DNA of 64,000 nt from Panulirus ornatus (GCF_036320965.1 NC_092271.1:13721596-13785595); one strand, 5' to 3'; counted from the stretch's first letter, positions 21,276-33,663 are shown. The notes: generated by a model not told the origin, from the sequence alone. Numbers and translations: made by a program.

Positions 21276-21504
21276 TCACCCATCAACACAGATGTTATTA
21301 TTTCATGTATGTTCATATTTTGCCCTCGGTGGGTGTTGCAAACACCAAAATCTGTATAAGAGACACCTTATAATTACTTGGAGATGCGTGGACCAGGCTG
21401 GTGCTCTGACGCACCCTAGGAATCAAATGCTGTGTGTCTGTTTTGCACGAACTTCTTTCACCTTGCACTTACCCTGCCGCTACCAGTAGATCTAGAGTTC
21501 TTTA

Positions 21505-21790
21505 TCTCCTACATGGTGGCAGGGGGAGTGTGGCAGTAGGTGGTGGCAGGTATCCGTGGTAGAAGGCATGCATGTGGAGGCAAGTAGTGGAAGGTGTGTG
21601 TTGACAGGTGTGTGTGTGGTGGCCGGTGTTTATGGTGGCTAGTGTGTGTGTGGTTAGGTGGAGTGTGGTGGCAGGTGTGGGTGTGTGTACGTGTGTGTGT
21701 GGCAGATGTTATGTGGTGGCAGGTCCTATGTGGTGAAAGGAATGTGAGGCAGTAAGTGAGTATGTGGTGGCAGGTGTATGCGGCATGTGG
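21505..21790. repeat. Degenerate GTGGTGGCAGGTGTG-type minisatellite
   Basis: Imperfect short units GGTGGCAGGTGT and GTGTGTGGTGGC with TG runs. No gene. Confidence 0.65.
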
Positions 21791-22440
21791 TCCATGGCAC
21801 AAAATGGTGTGTGGTGTGTCGGCTATTATCAGTTCAAGCCAATGTAACATGGTGGCCCCTCCCTCGCTGGTATCAGCATTCATTATCTCCCCCCCCCCCC
21901 ACCCCCACCCCAACAATACATTCAACTCACGGGTTTATCGCGTACACCGCAGCATGGCTGTACCTTGGCTTGTCTCAGTCCATACACCAAATCACGTCCC
22001 CCATTACGACACACGGGATGATAGTAGACAGGAGCGGGATACACAGACCCAGATCTCAGTAGATTGTAACTTTCTGTATGTGGGTTCCACACATGAGGAG
22101 TGTGTTGGAAGACCAGCATACACATTTAAGAGGCCGCAGCTCACTGTAAATAAAGCACGCTCTCTTCAAGAGCATGTACCTTTTGTCAGTGACGTCTACA
22201 TCACAAGAATCACCCGCACATCACAATATTCACCCGCATTTGGAGTGCAATAAACGAAAAAAAAAATGTCTTAGAAACACCTGGCTCTATCCTTAATGTA
22301 ATGCTGCTGGTTGTTAGAACAGAGATGTGCACTATATCTGGTCTTCCTCTGACAATCAGCAGTTACATGTACAGCGGAGTGGCTAACTTAAGCAGGTGAT
22401 AACACACTGACGGTCACGCTTTCGTCAGGAAAGTTCAGTA
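21791..22440. other. No feature recognised
   Basis: Mixed-composition sequence with a C-rich tract near 21889-21915. Short open frames have no known motif. Confidence 0.45.
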
Positions 22441-22635
22441 CTGTGCCACAGAGTCGAGTGCCAGCGTGCCATAATGTCAAGTGTCTATGTGCAAGTGTCA
22501 TATGTAACAGTATGACTGCGTCAAAGTGTGCCAGTCATGTAACTATGCCGCAATGTCAAGTATCACTGAGTCACTGTCACACACCAGTGTGCGAACGTCA
22601 TACACCAGTATGCCATAGTGTCATGTACCATAGCT
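22441..22635. repeat. Degenerate repeat of GTGCCATAGTGTCA-type units
   Basis: Units of about 25-30 bp with the core CAGTGTGCCA and TGTCA(A/T)GT recur across this span. The same motif reappears at 24005-24120. Confidence 0.55.
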
Positions 22636-22959
22636 ACCCCGATCAGTCTCAATGATGAAATTCCTGAGGGCATACAAGAAAAGTAGGATCATAAAATATC
22701 GGGCGGCCACCCCAACCGAACTGCCTCCACAATCTACTGCGTGCTTTAAAACCCGTCTTGCTCACCTTATATACATATACCAGTGCATCATCTTAGAAAC
22801 ACCTCAGAGTCAGGCACCCATGTGTCAAGATACAGCTGTGTGAGGGATTTGTCAAATCAACACCACAGACATACAGGAACAACTTCATTGATCCCAGGAT
22901 GTAGAGTAGCCAACACACCATCAGAACACTTTTGCTTGGCCTTACTTTAACTGATAAGG

Positions 22960-23080
22960 CTGACCGGCTAATTTATTGAGCACTCCTACCCACCCTGTGG
23001 GCGGTGGGGCAAAAGAGGGTAGAAAATGCACTAAAGGTCCGGGGACCGGGCCTCAGTGACTGAAATTCATCGTAGCTCAC
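22960..23080 (-). mobile_element. LINE 3' tail fragment (family R)
   Basis: Minus strand reads CTTTTGCCCCACCGCCCACAG, then GGTAGGAGTGCTCAATAAAT, parallel in order and spacing to the 3' end of the element at 35395-35960. Diverged copy. Confidence 0.45.
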
Positions 23081-24004
23081 TATCGTTGTTATAGCTCCCT
23101 CGCTCAAACGACGCCCCAACATCTGCAGAGGCAAGAATGTCACAGAACATACTGGCCGGTTACCGACTCAGTAGCGCACCACTCTTAACAGTGGACTGTT
23201 CGGTATCCAAAGACTTAGGAGATGAAAAAAAAAAAAATGAAAAAATAAATGGGACAATTACATGAGTATGATCATGGAAGCCTAGGATCACTTTTCTGCA
23301 TCAAAAGACTAATGGAGCAGGAGCGCACCTTCAACCACAAGAATACTAACCTCAACAACCCGTTTGTAAAAGAGAAAATGTAATTCTCGACATGCATATC
23401 GCGAAGAAACCCTAGTCCTCCTACCAAACACCACGTGAAGCAGTCTGACATAACCAGTGGTATGGGAATCAGACGAGCAATCTGAATACCCAAACAAACT
23501 CTAACTGCATCAGTCACCTCTCAAATACAGATGATCAACTTGACCATTTCTTCAGCATCTGCCAGGCATTAACACAGCTTCCACCCCATCTTCCATCCCC
23601 AACACCCTCTCAGTCAGGATACGAATTTAATGTTACCTGTAGGTTACACAGCCTCAAGACAGAGCGTTCAACCAAACCCGTGAAACTTGACATGAAGTTC
23701 TAAGCGCAAATAAAACCCCTCTCCTCCGTCCTCAGTGCCTCCTTCCACAAGTCATACTGTCCTGTTCACTGGAGGACTTCCTATACCTTCCCAATACCGA
23801 ATTCAAGAAACCGCCAATCTTTCCATGGGTTACGACCCATTACCATCATTCCGATACCCAGCTTATCCTGCAATCACGCATCTATTTTGGCTTACAAAGA
23901 TACTGCAAATCCCATATATCAGTAACGGTAAAATGAAATTTTCCTCTACAAACCAATGTATCGTCAGTTTCAGTGATTCCACATCGCAACTCTGCGACAT
24001 GCAA
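23081..24004. other. No feature recognised
   Basis: No coding or repeat motif recognised; a poly-A stretch lies near 23226-23240. Confidence 0.4.
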
Positions 24005-24120
24005 CTCCCGTGTGGCAAGTGACATCATGTCACAGTGTCACGTACCAGTCTGCCGTAGTGTCATATATGCCAGTGTGCTAGAGTCAGGTACCACCGCAAT
24101 AGCGTCGTGTATGAAGGTGT
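24005..24120. repeat. Second block of GTGTCA/CCAGTCTGCC-type repeat
   Basis: Same degenerate motif as 22441-22635 (GTGTCACGTACCAGTCTGCC, GTAGTGTCATATATGCC). Confidence 0.5.
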
Positions 24121-24379
24121 TGAAGAGCATCATTCCCTTTAAGAGTTTGTCAACCATACAGTACATCTGTCATGGGCACATTACAGGCTAGTCACACGAG
24201 AGCTCGTGCAACCACTTCCACACCAAAACTATAAACTCGAACACAACAGGGGAAAAACACACACGAGCAAACGTGATTAATGACAATGTCATCCAATAAT
24301 GCGTGTGGAAGACAGAATGTGGGCTACAGAGCCACATTAATGTCCATCCATCATGTGAGGGACACCATCCATGATGGTG

Positions 24380-24630
24380 GTAATGAGGCTGAGGGCAGCT
24401 GGTGAGTGACAGTGAGGCGAGGATGACAGCTGGCTATTGATAGTGAGACAGGAACGACAGATGCTGAATGATAGTGAAGCAGGAACAACAGTTGGTGAGT
24501 GATAGTGGTAGGAACGACAAGTGCTAAGTGATAGTGAAACAGGAATAGCTGGTGAGTGAGAGACAGGAATGACAGGTGCTGAGTGATAGTGATGCAGGAA
24601 CAACAGTTGGTGAATGATGGTGACGATAAA
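24380..24630. repeat. Degenerate minisatellite, unit about 60 bp
   Basis: GCAGGAACAACAGTTGGTGA and GGAACGACAGATGCTGAATGATAGTGA alternate about four times with GAGTGATAGTG spacers. Confidence 0.65.
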
Positions 24631-25762
24631 CTGGTGACGCAAATGTGAACATCAGGACCAACAGATTTTCAAATTTCTGAAGTTTGTTCTGAAGAGAAAA
24701 GGGACCTCATCCTTAATATGGTTAGGTGCCAGCGTGTGATACGTCTGGTGCGTTTTTGTATTTTATGTTACTGACACGTAACCACATTACGATTAAATAT
24801 CTGCAATCCGTTTCTGCAAATTGGTATGTTTATGTACACAAACCTCATCTCCAAATGATACTATGGAACGCTGAGATGAGAAAGCTACAAACATCATCCA
24901 GTTATCAAAACTTGACTGAATAATAAAATGCTTATAAATTGACGAGATTCTGCAGGTTCAGGTACCCATGTTTTTACACCTACTAAATAAATTTTACATA
25001 GCCTTCCACCATAGTGCCCTGGTTCCTTGCTGGTGAACTTAATTTCTAAATTATGTCACATTTAAGGTTGAAGTCTTTATAATTCCTATGGTCACGTTTC
25101 GCTGCTCCTCATTTTATCCGTCATCCACCGAATTATCAAAGTAGCGTAAAAGCGATCACATTTTTCAGTCGGTGTATTTTATGTGATATTCTCAATATAT
25201 TTACTAATGATAGTTTATCAGTCCCGCTGATCCTTCTGTGACCAGCGTCATGCTGGTAGAGGAAACTTTCCTATATATAAAACTCTAAAGAACTTGTTCC
25301 TCCATGGCTCTCGGTCACCACACGAATGTTACCCAGTTCGATCTGTCTCTAATCGAAACCTACCATTACTAGTACTTTACTATCTTTGAGAGGTGTGCGT
25401 TTTACTTTTTCATGTAACACACTGAATGTTCCTTTAGCGTCATCACTGCATACTGACTCCATTTCATTTAAATTCTTCTGAGGATTATTTGCTATCAACG
25501 CCACAATGTACTTCCTTACAGTTACTCTTCACGTACGTGTTGTTTGAGTGGGCCTTCCACCACTATTTCCTGAAACATAAGATGTCCCTTGTTAAGAGCG
25601 CCAGTTTTCTACCTCCTCTGTATCTTCTTTCCCTCCTTGCTATCATGTATCCCTCACGACAGGCTAGGAAAGACATTATCTCATTAGTAAGCTTTGCCTC
25701 CAAAACAATATGTGAGTTTTCCCTAATTTCATGCCAACTCTTAACCATTTGCAAACAGTCCA

Positions 25763-25763
<1 letters not shown>
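24631..25763. other. No feature recognised
   Basis: AT-rich sequence without a motif I can name. Confidence 0.4.

Positions 25764-25818
<55 letters not shown>
25764..25818. repeat. (TG)n microsatellite
   Basis: About 27 perfect TG units. Marks the start of the microsatellite-dense part of the window. Confidence 0.97.
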
Positions 25819-25819
<1 letters not shown>

Positions 25820-25984
25820 CGTTAATTAACTCAGTTTAACAAGTACAAGAGCCACACCCACTCCCACCGTCAATGTGGCGTCGGCTCCCCCGCGGGTGGT
25901 GAGCTCAAACCAACGCTGGCTGCCCAACCATCCACCCGCCCCCCAACAGTGAAAGTCATCACCTCCTGACATTACACTCATAAC

Positions 25985-26245
25985 GATATGGCATGACCTG
26001 AATACCTCCAGTAGAGTTCCCATGACAGTCGACATCATTTGGCAGGCCAGTTCTTGTGGCATGACCTGAATACTTCCAGTAAGGTTCCCATGGCAGTCAC
26101 CAACACTAGGAGGGCATACCTTATGGCATAACCAATGTAACTCGTGCACAGTTCTCATGACAGTCAATACCACTAGGAAGACGTACCTTGTGGCATGAGC
26201 AATGTAACTCGTGCACAGTTCCCATGACAGTCTGAGAGACTGTTC
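25985..26245. repeat. Tandem repeat of about 65-bp units, four copies
   Basis: GGCATGACCTGAATACCTCC and CAGTTCCCATGACAGTC-type segments recur about every 65 bp, with the last two units (GGCATAACCAATGTAACTCGTG and GGCATGAGCAATGTAACTCGTG) nearly identical. A minus-strand open frame across it is repeat-driven. Confidence 0.8.
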
Positions 26246-28460
26246 TGGACCAGTAGGTGCATGTTGAAGTGTGTTGGCGTCTCCAGGCTCGGAGGACCTG
26301 ACCTGGCTGCTGCTTCCTTCCTTACCTTCTTCAGTCAGTTTATAAGTACACACCCTGGCGTTGGAGGCACTGTAAATGCAATAACAAATGCTATAACAGC
26401 TTCGAGATACCTCGTGGCTTCACGAGCAAGTACGAACAGACGGAACTAAAACTTGATAAACATCAATTCGCTGATTACGGCAAGAAGTGCACAGAGGAGG
26501 GGAGACAATTAGTAACCAAAGTTATGGTGAATAAGCTGTGGATCAAGGGCTGTGGTCGGCCGCTTTCAGGCTGAGGTCTGATGCCTCCATAGGACAGACC
26601 ATAGGATGGGTAGGAGTGCACAACAAACATTCGCCGTTCTTGCAATAACAAAAAATCAAAGCATCCTTCCTCCACACCTGCCACAGTCATGACTTCCTCC
26701 CCAGCACCACGACCTTCCTGTTGCTCGTGTACACGCACGCCCTCACTTCCACCACAAGCACAACACACGCCTGCTGCTCTCACCTGCCATCACATACCTA
26801 CCTGAACACTGGATCTTATATACACGTCTCACCAACTGATGCTACACATACAGTCTCACAACCCGGTACCTGCCACACTTACGACGTCTCACCACCAGCT
26901 GCAATATATATGCTTAAATCCCACCCGTTAACACGACACTCATGCGCACCAAAGGAAGACAGTATTCCTCACCTTTTAACACGTTCGTCGCACGAATGAG
27001 GAAATATTGGAAGGTTGATGAAGGCAAATTACACGAGTATGTTAAGCAAGGTGTAACGTGAGAGAAAGCTGTCTGCTACCATGTGTGCACCGTGACACGG
27101 GGGGTAGAAGAGCAAAAATGATGCAATAGTGATTGGCTAATACATTCCTGTTCCTTAAACTCGATGTCGAGGACGTTACATCAAGGGGAAAAAAAAAGGG
27201 GGGGGGGGAGGAAAGGAACATATGCCGCAGTCCACTACGAGATATCCTTAACACCTTGAGAACGAGGCTCGAGCCTTGGCTATGATAGCCTAGTCATTTA
27301 CCCTTACTCTCAAGGAGCTGTTCAAAAGCTAGACTACCATAACAAAGGATCGTTTCCGTCATTTTAATGGGGTCCAAGGACTGGACCATTTCTTTTCACA
27401 ATTGAGGATGGCAACATAAGGCAGTAGCTATTCACTAAACTGTTGTCACTCGGGGACACTGCTGCATTCCCTAATAACTTGTAACTAGACGCGACGAGGA
27501 TGTTCGTCATACCATAAGCGTCGGCCAACAAAGCAGGAAGCTACCACTACGCTACGTCGTTAAAAGTATGCGACTAGTGTTACTGGCGCCTCTGTAGCTG
27601 AAGAGCTTAAACTCATTCCTCCTGAAGTCATTAACTTACTCTTCTATTCTGCATACTAAAGTGTGTTCCTGATTTCTTCTGTTTTCTCAAGTAACCTAAA
27701 GAGGACTCTGTGAACCTGCTCGTGTTTACATTCCTGTGCATTCCTTTGTTTGCCTTTCTCACACCTTAACCGAGCCAAAAATAACTATTTACTTAAGCAG
27801 TTGCACAGTAAAAGGTGATTAAACCTAAACAAAAAGATATAACACTGCTGAAGAGGTTGGCACGAAAGGCAAGGCATCCCTCAGTACCTACCCACACCAT
27901 CACCATGGGAAATGTGGCCACTTTACCCTTCCTCGCCAAGGAACCCACGCCTCTCCCTTGCCAATCCAGGACCATTTCCTCCACATAAACTACACTAACT
28001 AAAGATCTCTTCCGACCCACATCAGTTGAGGCTTCTCCTCCTCATAAACCAGGAGATGAGCGCAGGAACATGGTGGGGCACCTGACGAAACCAACAACTT
28101 GAACGTGTTCGCCAAAAAGCGGGAGATAACAGAATTATCAACACAGCGCGAAGCTTATTAAGTTGCTCAATAGTGGCGAAGATTTTCTCCGTTTTGAACA
28201 GAAAAATACACATATTTTCAAAGTGTTTTAAACATACAGCAAACAACATAATACAAGTATTTCTGCATTTAATGATGAAGCACAAAGGACGGGTATTCAA
28301 AACATATTTTCATAATTTCTTTTCCTGTGTGAGAACAGCGTGATCGAAGAGCCCACTGGGAGGGAGAAATAATCCACTGTAAAAATATATATTAAAGTGA
28401 CAGGGTCATTACATTCATAATAATATAATGTTTATGTTTTTGTATGGATCGAATACATGC
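26246..28460. other. No feature recognised
   Basis: About 2.2 kb with only short open frames. A-rich/G-rich tract near 27187-27212. No splice-bounded coding exon was recognised on either strand. Confidence 0.4.
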
Positions 28461-28464
28461 AATA

Positions 28465-28468
<4 letters not shown>

Positions 28469-28534
<66 letters not shown>
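28469..28534. repeat. (TG)n microsatellite
   Basis: About 33 TG units. Confidence 0.97.
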
Positions 28535-28535
<1 letters not shown>

Positions 28536-28637
28536 TCATTTATGTATTACGGAGTTTTACACTCGTCTTGCCCCGTCTCTTAACCTTGTTCGTATAAATG
28601 AGCCATATCTAAACTCCTATGTAAGTATGCGCAAGCG

Positions 28638-28647
28638 TGCGCGCGCG

Positions 28648-28681
<34 letters not shown>
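28638..28681. repeat. (GC)n(AC)n compound microsatellite
   Basis: GC run (28638-28656) followed by AC run; alternating purine-pyrimidine, with Z-DNA potential. Confidence 0.95.
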
Positions 28682-28791
28682 GGGGAGGATGAACAGCTGA
28701 ATGGACTGAGGACCTACTGCCACAACCAGGTTCGAACTTATGTGTGGGTTTGATCCCAGGTGGCCCGCACATGCAACCCGCTAAGCCATGG

Positions 28792-28795
<4 letters not shown>
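28682..28795 (-). mobile_element. tRNA-derived SINE candidate
   Basis: Read on the minus strand: TGGCTTAGCGG fits an RNA polymerase III A box, and about 50 nt later GTTCGAACC fits a B box, followed by a non-tRNA body ending near ATCCTCCCC. It is flanked directly by a TG tract on one side and an AC tract on the other. Confidence 0.5.

Positions 28796-28833
<38 letters not shown>
28794..28833. repeat. (TG)n microsatellite
   Basis: About 20 TG units abutting the SINE candidate. Confidence 0.97.
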
Positions 28834-28836
<3 letters not shown>

Positions 28837-29150
28837 CCAGCACTGGGAGGGAGCCATCCACCGCCGGAACCCTACAAGTGCACCACCACCTTCCTTAGTA
28901 CGTGGTCCTCCACCATCGTAAGCTGCTCCAGGCACCAGTGTAGCAAGACCTGAGGTTCTCACTACCTCGGTAACGCCTCACCAGGAACCCACACAAGTGT
29001 GCTCCTCCACCATCATAATTCTGCAGCGTGTCATCCGTATCCCCATAACTTGATAGAGTAAATCACACACAATATTTTTAAGTCTGAAAACCTCAAGTCC
29101 CCAAGAAAAAGGTGCTTTTAAGACTGCTAAAACAATATCTTAGAGGAAAG

Positions 29151-29152
<2 letters not shown>
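28834..29152. other. No feature recognised
   Basis: Mixed-composition spacer before the TA tract. Confidence 0.4.

Positions 29153-29228
<76 letters not shown>
29153..29228. repeat. (TA)n microsatellite, left flank of LINE copy 7
   Basis: About 38 TA units up to the poly-T that ends the minus-strand LINE. Confidence 0.97.
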
Positions 29229-29230
<2 letters not shown>

Positions 29231-30318
29231 TTTTTTTTTTTTTTATACTTTGTCGCTGTCTCCCGCGTTTGCGAGGTAGCGCAAGGAAACAGACGAAAGA
29301 AATGCCCCCCCCCCCATACACATGTATATACATACGTCCACACACGCAAATATACATACCTACACAGCTTTCCATGGTTTACCCCAGACGCTTCGCTTCA
29401 CATGCCTTGATTCAATCCACTGACAGCACGTCAACCCCGGTATACCACATCGCTCCAATTCACTCTATTCCTTGCCCTCCTTTCACCCTCCTGCATGTTC
29501 AGGCCCCGATCACACAAAATCTTTTTCACTCCATCTTTCCACCTCCAATTTGGTCTCCCTCTTCTCCTTGCTCCCTCCACCTCCGACACATATATCCTCT
29601 TGGTCAATCTTTCCTCACTCATCCTCTCCATGTGCCCAAACCACTTCAAAACACCCTCTTCTGCTCTCTCAACCACGCTCCTTTTATTTCCACACATCTC
29701 TCTTACCCTTACGTTACTCACTCGATCAAACCACCTCACACCACACATTGTCCTCAAACATCTCATTTCCAGCACATCCATCCTCCTGCGCACAACTCTA
29801 TCCATAGCCCACGCCTCGCAACCATACAACATTGTTGGAACCACTATTCCTTCAAACATACCCATTTTTGCTTTCCGAGATAATGTTCTCGACTTCCACA
29901 CATTCTTCAAGGCCCCCAGAATTTTCGCCCCCTCCCCCACCCTATGATCCACTTCCGCTTCCATGGTTCCATCCGCTGCCAGATCCACTCCCAGATATCT
30001 AAAACACTTCACTTCCTCCAGTTTTTCTCCATTCAAACTCACCTCCCAATTGACTTGACCCTCAACCCTACTGTACCTAATAACCTTGCTCTTATTCACA
30101 TTTACTCTTAACTTTCTTCTTCCACACACTTTACCAAACTCAGTCACCAGCTTCTGCAGTTTCTCACATGAATCAGCCACCAGCGCTGTATCATCAGCGA
30201 ACAACAACTGACTCACTTCCCAAGCTCTCTCATCCCCAACAGACTTCATACTTGCCCCTCTTTCCAAGACTCTTGCATTTACCTCCCTAACAACCCCATC
30301 CATACACAAATTAAACAA

Positions 30319-30320
<2 letters not shown>
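29231..30320 (-). mobile_element. Young 5'-truncated RTE-like LINE, copy 7, inside a (TA)n tract
   Basis: Minus-strand copy from the RT segment FNLCMDGVVREV to the A tail (T at 29231-29244). The reading frame of 295 codons (30318 to 29431) is uninterrupted and includes FADD. The 3' UTR is the short type with the intact hairpin. Both sides are pure TA runs of similar length, so it probably inserted into an existing TA microsatellite. Confidence 0.93.

Positions 30321-30398
<78 letters not shown>
30321..30398. repeat. (TA)n microsatellite, right flank of LINE copy 7
   Basis: About 39 TA units starting at the 5' truncation point of the LINE. Confidence 0.97.
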
Positions 30399-30401
<3 letters not shown>

Positions 30402-30938
30402 CCTATTTTCATATTCATACCATTAACATGGTGCCAAGACAAATGGATTGTACCAACGTCTTTAGAGAAGATATAAATCCAGTTCATGACACCAAGGATC
30501 GCAGCCCTGATGCTCATGCAGTTAAGAAACGATACAAAATTACAGACAGGACAAACATAAGCACTCCTGCCAGCCTAACTCAGGACGAACAATGACACTG
30601 ACGAAGGATTCAACACGGGTTGCTGAGGAGGGAGCCCAGCATCCTGGTCAGGGAGTCGCTCCTGACCTCCTACAGTGAGGCGCTACAGCAGCACCGCCTC
30701 CAGGAAGGACCACATCAACCCCAGCCCCCCCGCACCTACATGTGTGGGACTGAGGCACGCCTCACCTGACTGTAATTACGGAGGCTATTTTTCTACCCCC
30801 GCAGCACCAGCCAGCGACCAAACCTCCTTGGAGTGGCTCTGGTCCTCCAAACTGCTTAGCGCTGCAGGTTTCCACTTGTCACGCCTGAACGTAGGTTGTG
30901 CAACCCTGGCCGCTGTATTACACTATTACACTCTGCAG

Positions 30939-30942
<4 letters not shown>
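30399..30942. other. No feature recognised
   Basis: GC-richer sequence without a supported gene. Confidence 0.4.

Positions 30943-31012
<70 letters not shown>
30943..31012. repeat. (CT)n microsatellite
   Basis: About 35 CT units. Confidence 0.97.
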
Positions 31013-31016
<4 letters not shown>

Positions 31017-32264
31017 GGAGTCTAAAGGTCTCCCAAAAAAGAGCAATCCTTGTATTTGCGGGTGAGAAGGAAATAGGTGGGTCTTTGACATTAACGCTAT
31101 TTTACCTCGAGTTGACCAAAGCATCTCCTACTCTTCCAGAGATTTAATTTGCCTAGACACGTACGTCACACCAGCGAGGGATTACCTTCAGGTCCAGGTC
31201 TGGGAGTGGGACTTTCAGTAGAAATATTTGCATGTATGTACATTGTATGCCCAACTCTCATATCTAAGTTCTCACCAGCTTTAGTATATTCAGCGGTTCG
31301 TCTTTCCCGATAGTGCCACTGCTGCGCTTACGGTAATACTGCCATGCCGTAAAGAACCCCTGATCGCTTTCTGTATGAGCAAGTTTCATGGCTCTGTCCG
31401 AAGGCGTTTGTAAACAGCAGCGTACAAGTCGGCTGCCTACCCTTGACGATCGTCCCAGAGATACTCCAGAACTCGAGTGGCGACCTTGGCTGGTTGGCGC
31501 ACCTTCGCTACATCTCCTACCGAGGCTTCCATACCATCCGTCAACATCCTGGACTTTCCCATCCAACATACACGAGACTCTACATATTTGAACTACAATA
31601 TACACACCGGAACGGAGCTACACAGATGACACCTACCAACACGAGGAAACAGTGGAAGAACCAAGGCCTTCTTCATCCTCCTCCTCTCCTTGTAAGCCGT
31701 GACACCAACCAGGCTGGCCCTAACGATCTAAGATGGCGGCAGGTAAATCTCCCCCCCCCCCCCTCCATACAGTCGGGGGGGGGAGAGAGGGGTGTAAAAG
31801 CACCAAGAACGAGCGTGGTGCTCATTCCGGCCACCAGGGGTGACGGCGGCGCTGCAGGTGGTGGGGAGGCCGGCCGTAGAGGTCATGCGATATTGCATGT
31901 CTACCAACACTAAATAGCGACCAGAGGACTCGTCCAACTACCCACCAGCACGACACGACGGCCCCAGATATGGTGCCTCTAATACACATCCAACACAACG
32001 AAAAACACTTTCCACTTGCGTTAGTGGAATACCCTTTTTTAAACGTCAAATTTATACTACGTTCGTCATCACTGAAGGAAAGGCTGTAACACCTTACTAA
32101 ACATACAGGTGACGCTTAACACGTGTATTACTGGAGACTTCAATGTGTTCCAATGAGCAAACGGAGCTAGAGGGAATCCATCAACAGCCATACCATGCAT
32201 TATGTAATGGCATCCTTAAAACACTGTTCTTACTCCTCTGTAAATACCACACCCGTCCTAACAC

Positions 32265-32268
<4 letters not shown>
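31013..32268. other. No gene recognised; C-tract/G-tract hairpin at 31749-31785
   Basis: Open frames on both strands lack motifs. A run of C (31749-31763) and a run of G (31775-31783), 11 bp apart, can pair; the G tract could also form a quadruplex. Confidence 0.45.

Positions 32269-32320
<52 letters not shown>
32269..32320. repeat. (TG)n microsatellite
   Basis: About 26 TG units. Confidence 0.97.
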
Positions 32321-32321
<1 letters not shown>

Positions 32322-32359
32322 TTACCTATTTCTGTACATGAGATATGGTTCTATGTAGG

Positions 32360-33240
32360 ATCGTATCGCTCAAATCCACGTTTTTATCTTACGGTTTCTT
32401 GAATTTCGTTCAGTATTCAGGATTCATTTAAGTCTTCCCTTGTCTACCTTTCTTTACGAGTGGGTAAGTCCATGACTTTGTCCTCTCCCCGTTGCTTCGC
32501 TCATTCAATTTAGGTACAATTTTTGTTACCCTCCTTTGAACTCTCTCCACAACATCTGCGAGCCTCTCTGTAAAAGCGACGACCACCACACGTGCGCGAA
32601 CTCCACCTCAAGTTTATCATATGTTGTACATATTTTTCGTGGCATCTCTTCGTCACTGCATTCACTCCCTTGACAAGTTGCCGTTCTTAAGTGACACACT
32701 GAATAGTAGTAGAGCAAACTTGAACTCCCTTAATGAGGAAGACTCCCCGTGCCTGTCTCCCTGTAACCTTACAACACTTAGGATCCTGCGATGATTTTGG
32801 AGGTCGGTCGTGGAACCAAGCTGTAATTTTGGGCTTAATTTAATCATCACTGACTCTGATCAATACTGGTGGCCTATGTCTGTTTACCTGTTGCTGAACA
32901 GTCCTTCTGTCTCTCATAACTCTAGCATTATCTACACTCACACTGAGCAACGACTCGCATCCTAGCAAGCTGCCCACACAGATCAGAAATATCAGTGGCC
33001 CCCAGCACTTAAGCCTTGGGGAACAACGGTAGTTACTTTTAACCTAAGACAAAAGTCCAGGCGATTCTTGATCCACGGCAGAAACTCCCCTCTTATGCCT
33101 TGCCGGAAATGTATTTCTGTTATCCTATAAAATTCCAATATGAGAGAGTGTCTTCTAGTGGTCCATAGAAACGCAGTCTTCCCGTCCGTATCTCTTATCT
33201 TGGTTCCGGCCCACTTCAAGCCAGCTGTTGATAAGGTGGT
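32360..33240 (-). mobile_element. Degenerate CR1-like LINE reverse transcriptase
   Basis: Minus strand, broken frames. About 33200-33000 encodes HSLILEFYRITEIHF, GEFLPWIKNRLDFCLRLKV and VVPQGL, the palm region just before the active site. The active site itself is lost. About 32600-32450 encodes a decayed VTKIVPKLNERS-like stretch (as ...GNKNCT in the other frame) and a PTRKERQGK block, the C-terminal part. Family resemblance is to 20575-20830, 36785-36995 and 50215-50662. Confidence 0.6.
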
Positions 33241-33397
33241 AACCGCTCGGCGTTACATGTTACACCATCGGTGGCGAGAAGGAACCAGAGCGTTACGGTG
33301 TGAAGCAACACATTAGTATCTCGCCAGAACCAATCTTATGAGGTGCCTCTCCTCCTCGGTGGGAGACTGGGGCCATAAACCCCAAAACCTTGAGAGC

Positions 33398-33398
<1 letters not shown>

Positions 33399-33436
<38 letters not shown>

Positions 33437-33447
33437 GCACACACACA

Positions 33448-33536
<89 letters not shown>
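33399..33536. repeat. (CA)n microsatellite, interrupted
   Basis: About 138 bp of AC units with rare GC and AT interruptions. Confidence 0.97.
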
Positions 33537-33539
<3 letters not shown>

Positions 33540-33616
33540 TGCCCCAGATCACCCAGCCAATGACACACTCAAAAGGGACGTTGGTCTTATAAGAGGACGA
33601 TTGCACGAAGTCCCAT

Positions 33617-33618
<2 letters not shown>

Positions 33619-33660
<42 letters not shown>
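33619..33660. repeat. (CA)n microsatellite
   Basis: About 21 AC units. Confidence 0.97.

Positions 33661-33663
<3 letters not shown>

Noticed and set aside
21465..21510. Strong-looking donor (GTAAGTGCAAG, minus strand) with CCACCATG upstream
   Set aside because: The ATG is followed at once by TAG, so it cannot be the TRIM37 start exon; a non-coding exon is possible but unsupported.
23645..23702. Possible TRIM37 first exon on the minus strand (ATG, 19 codons, then CAG|GTAACA)
   Set aside because: Phase would fit, but the encoded MSSFTGLVERS does not resemble the TRIM37 N-terminus and the donor is weak.
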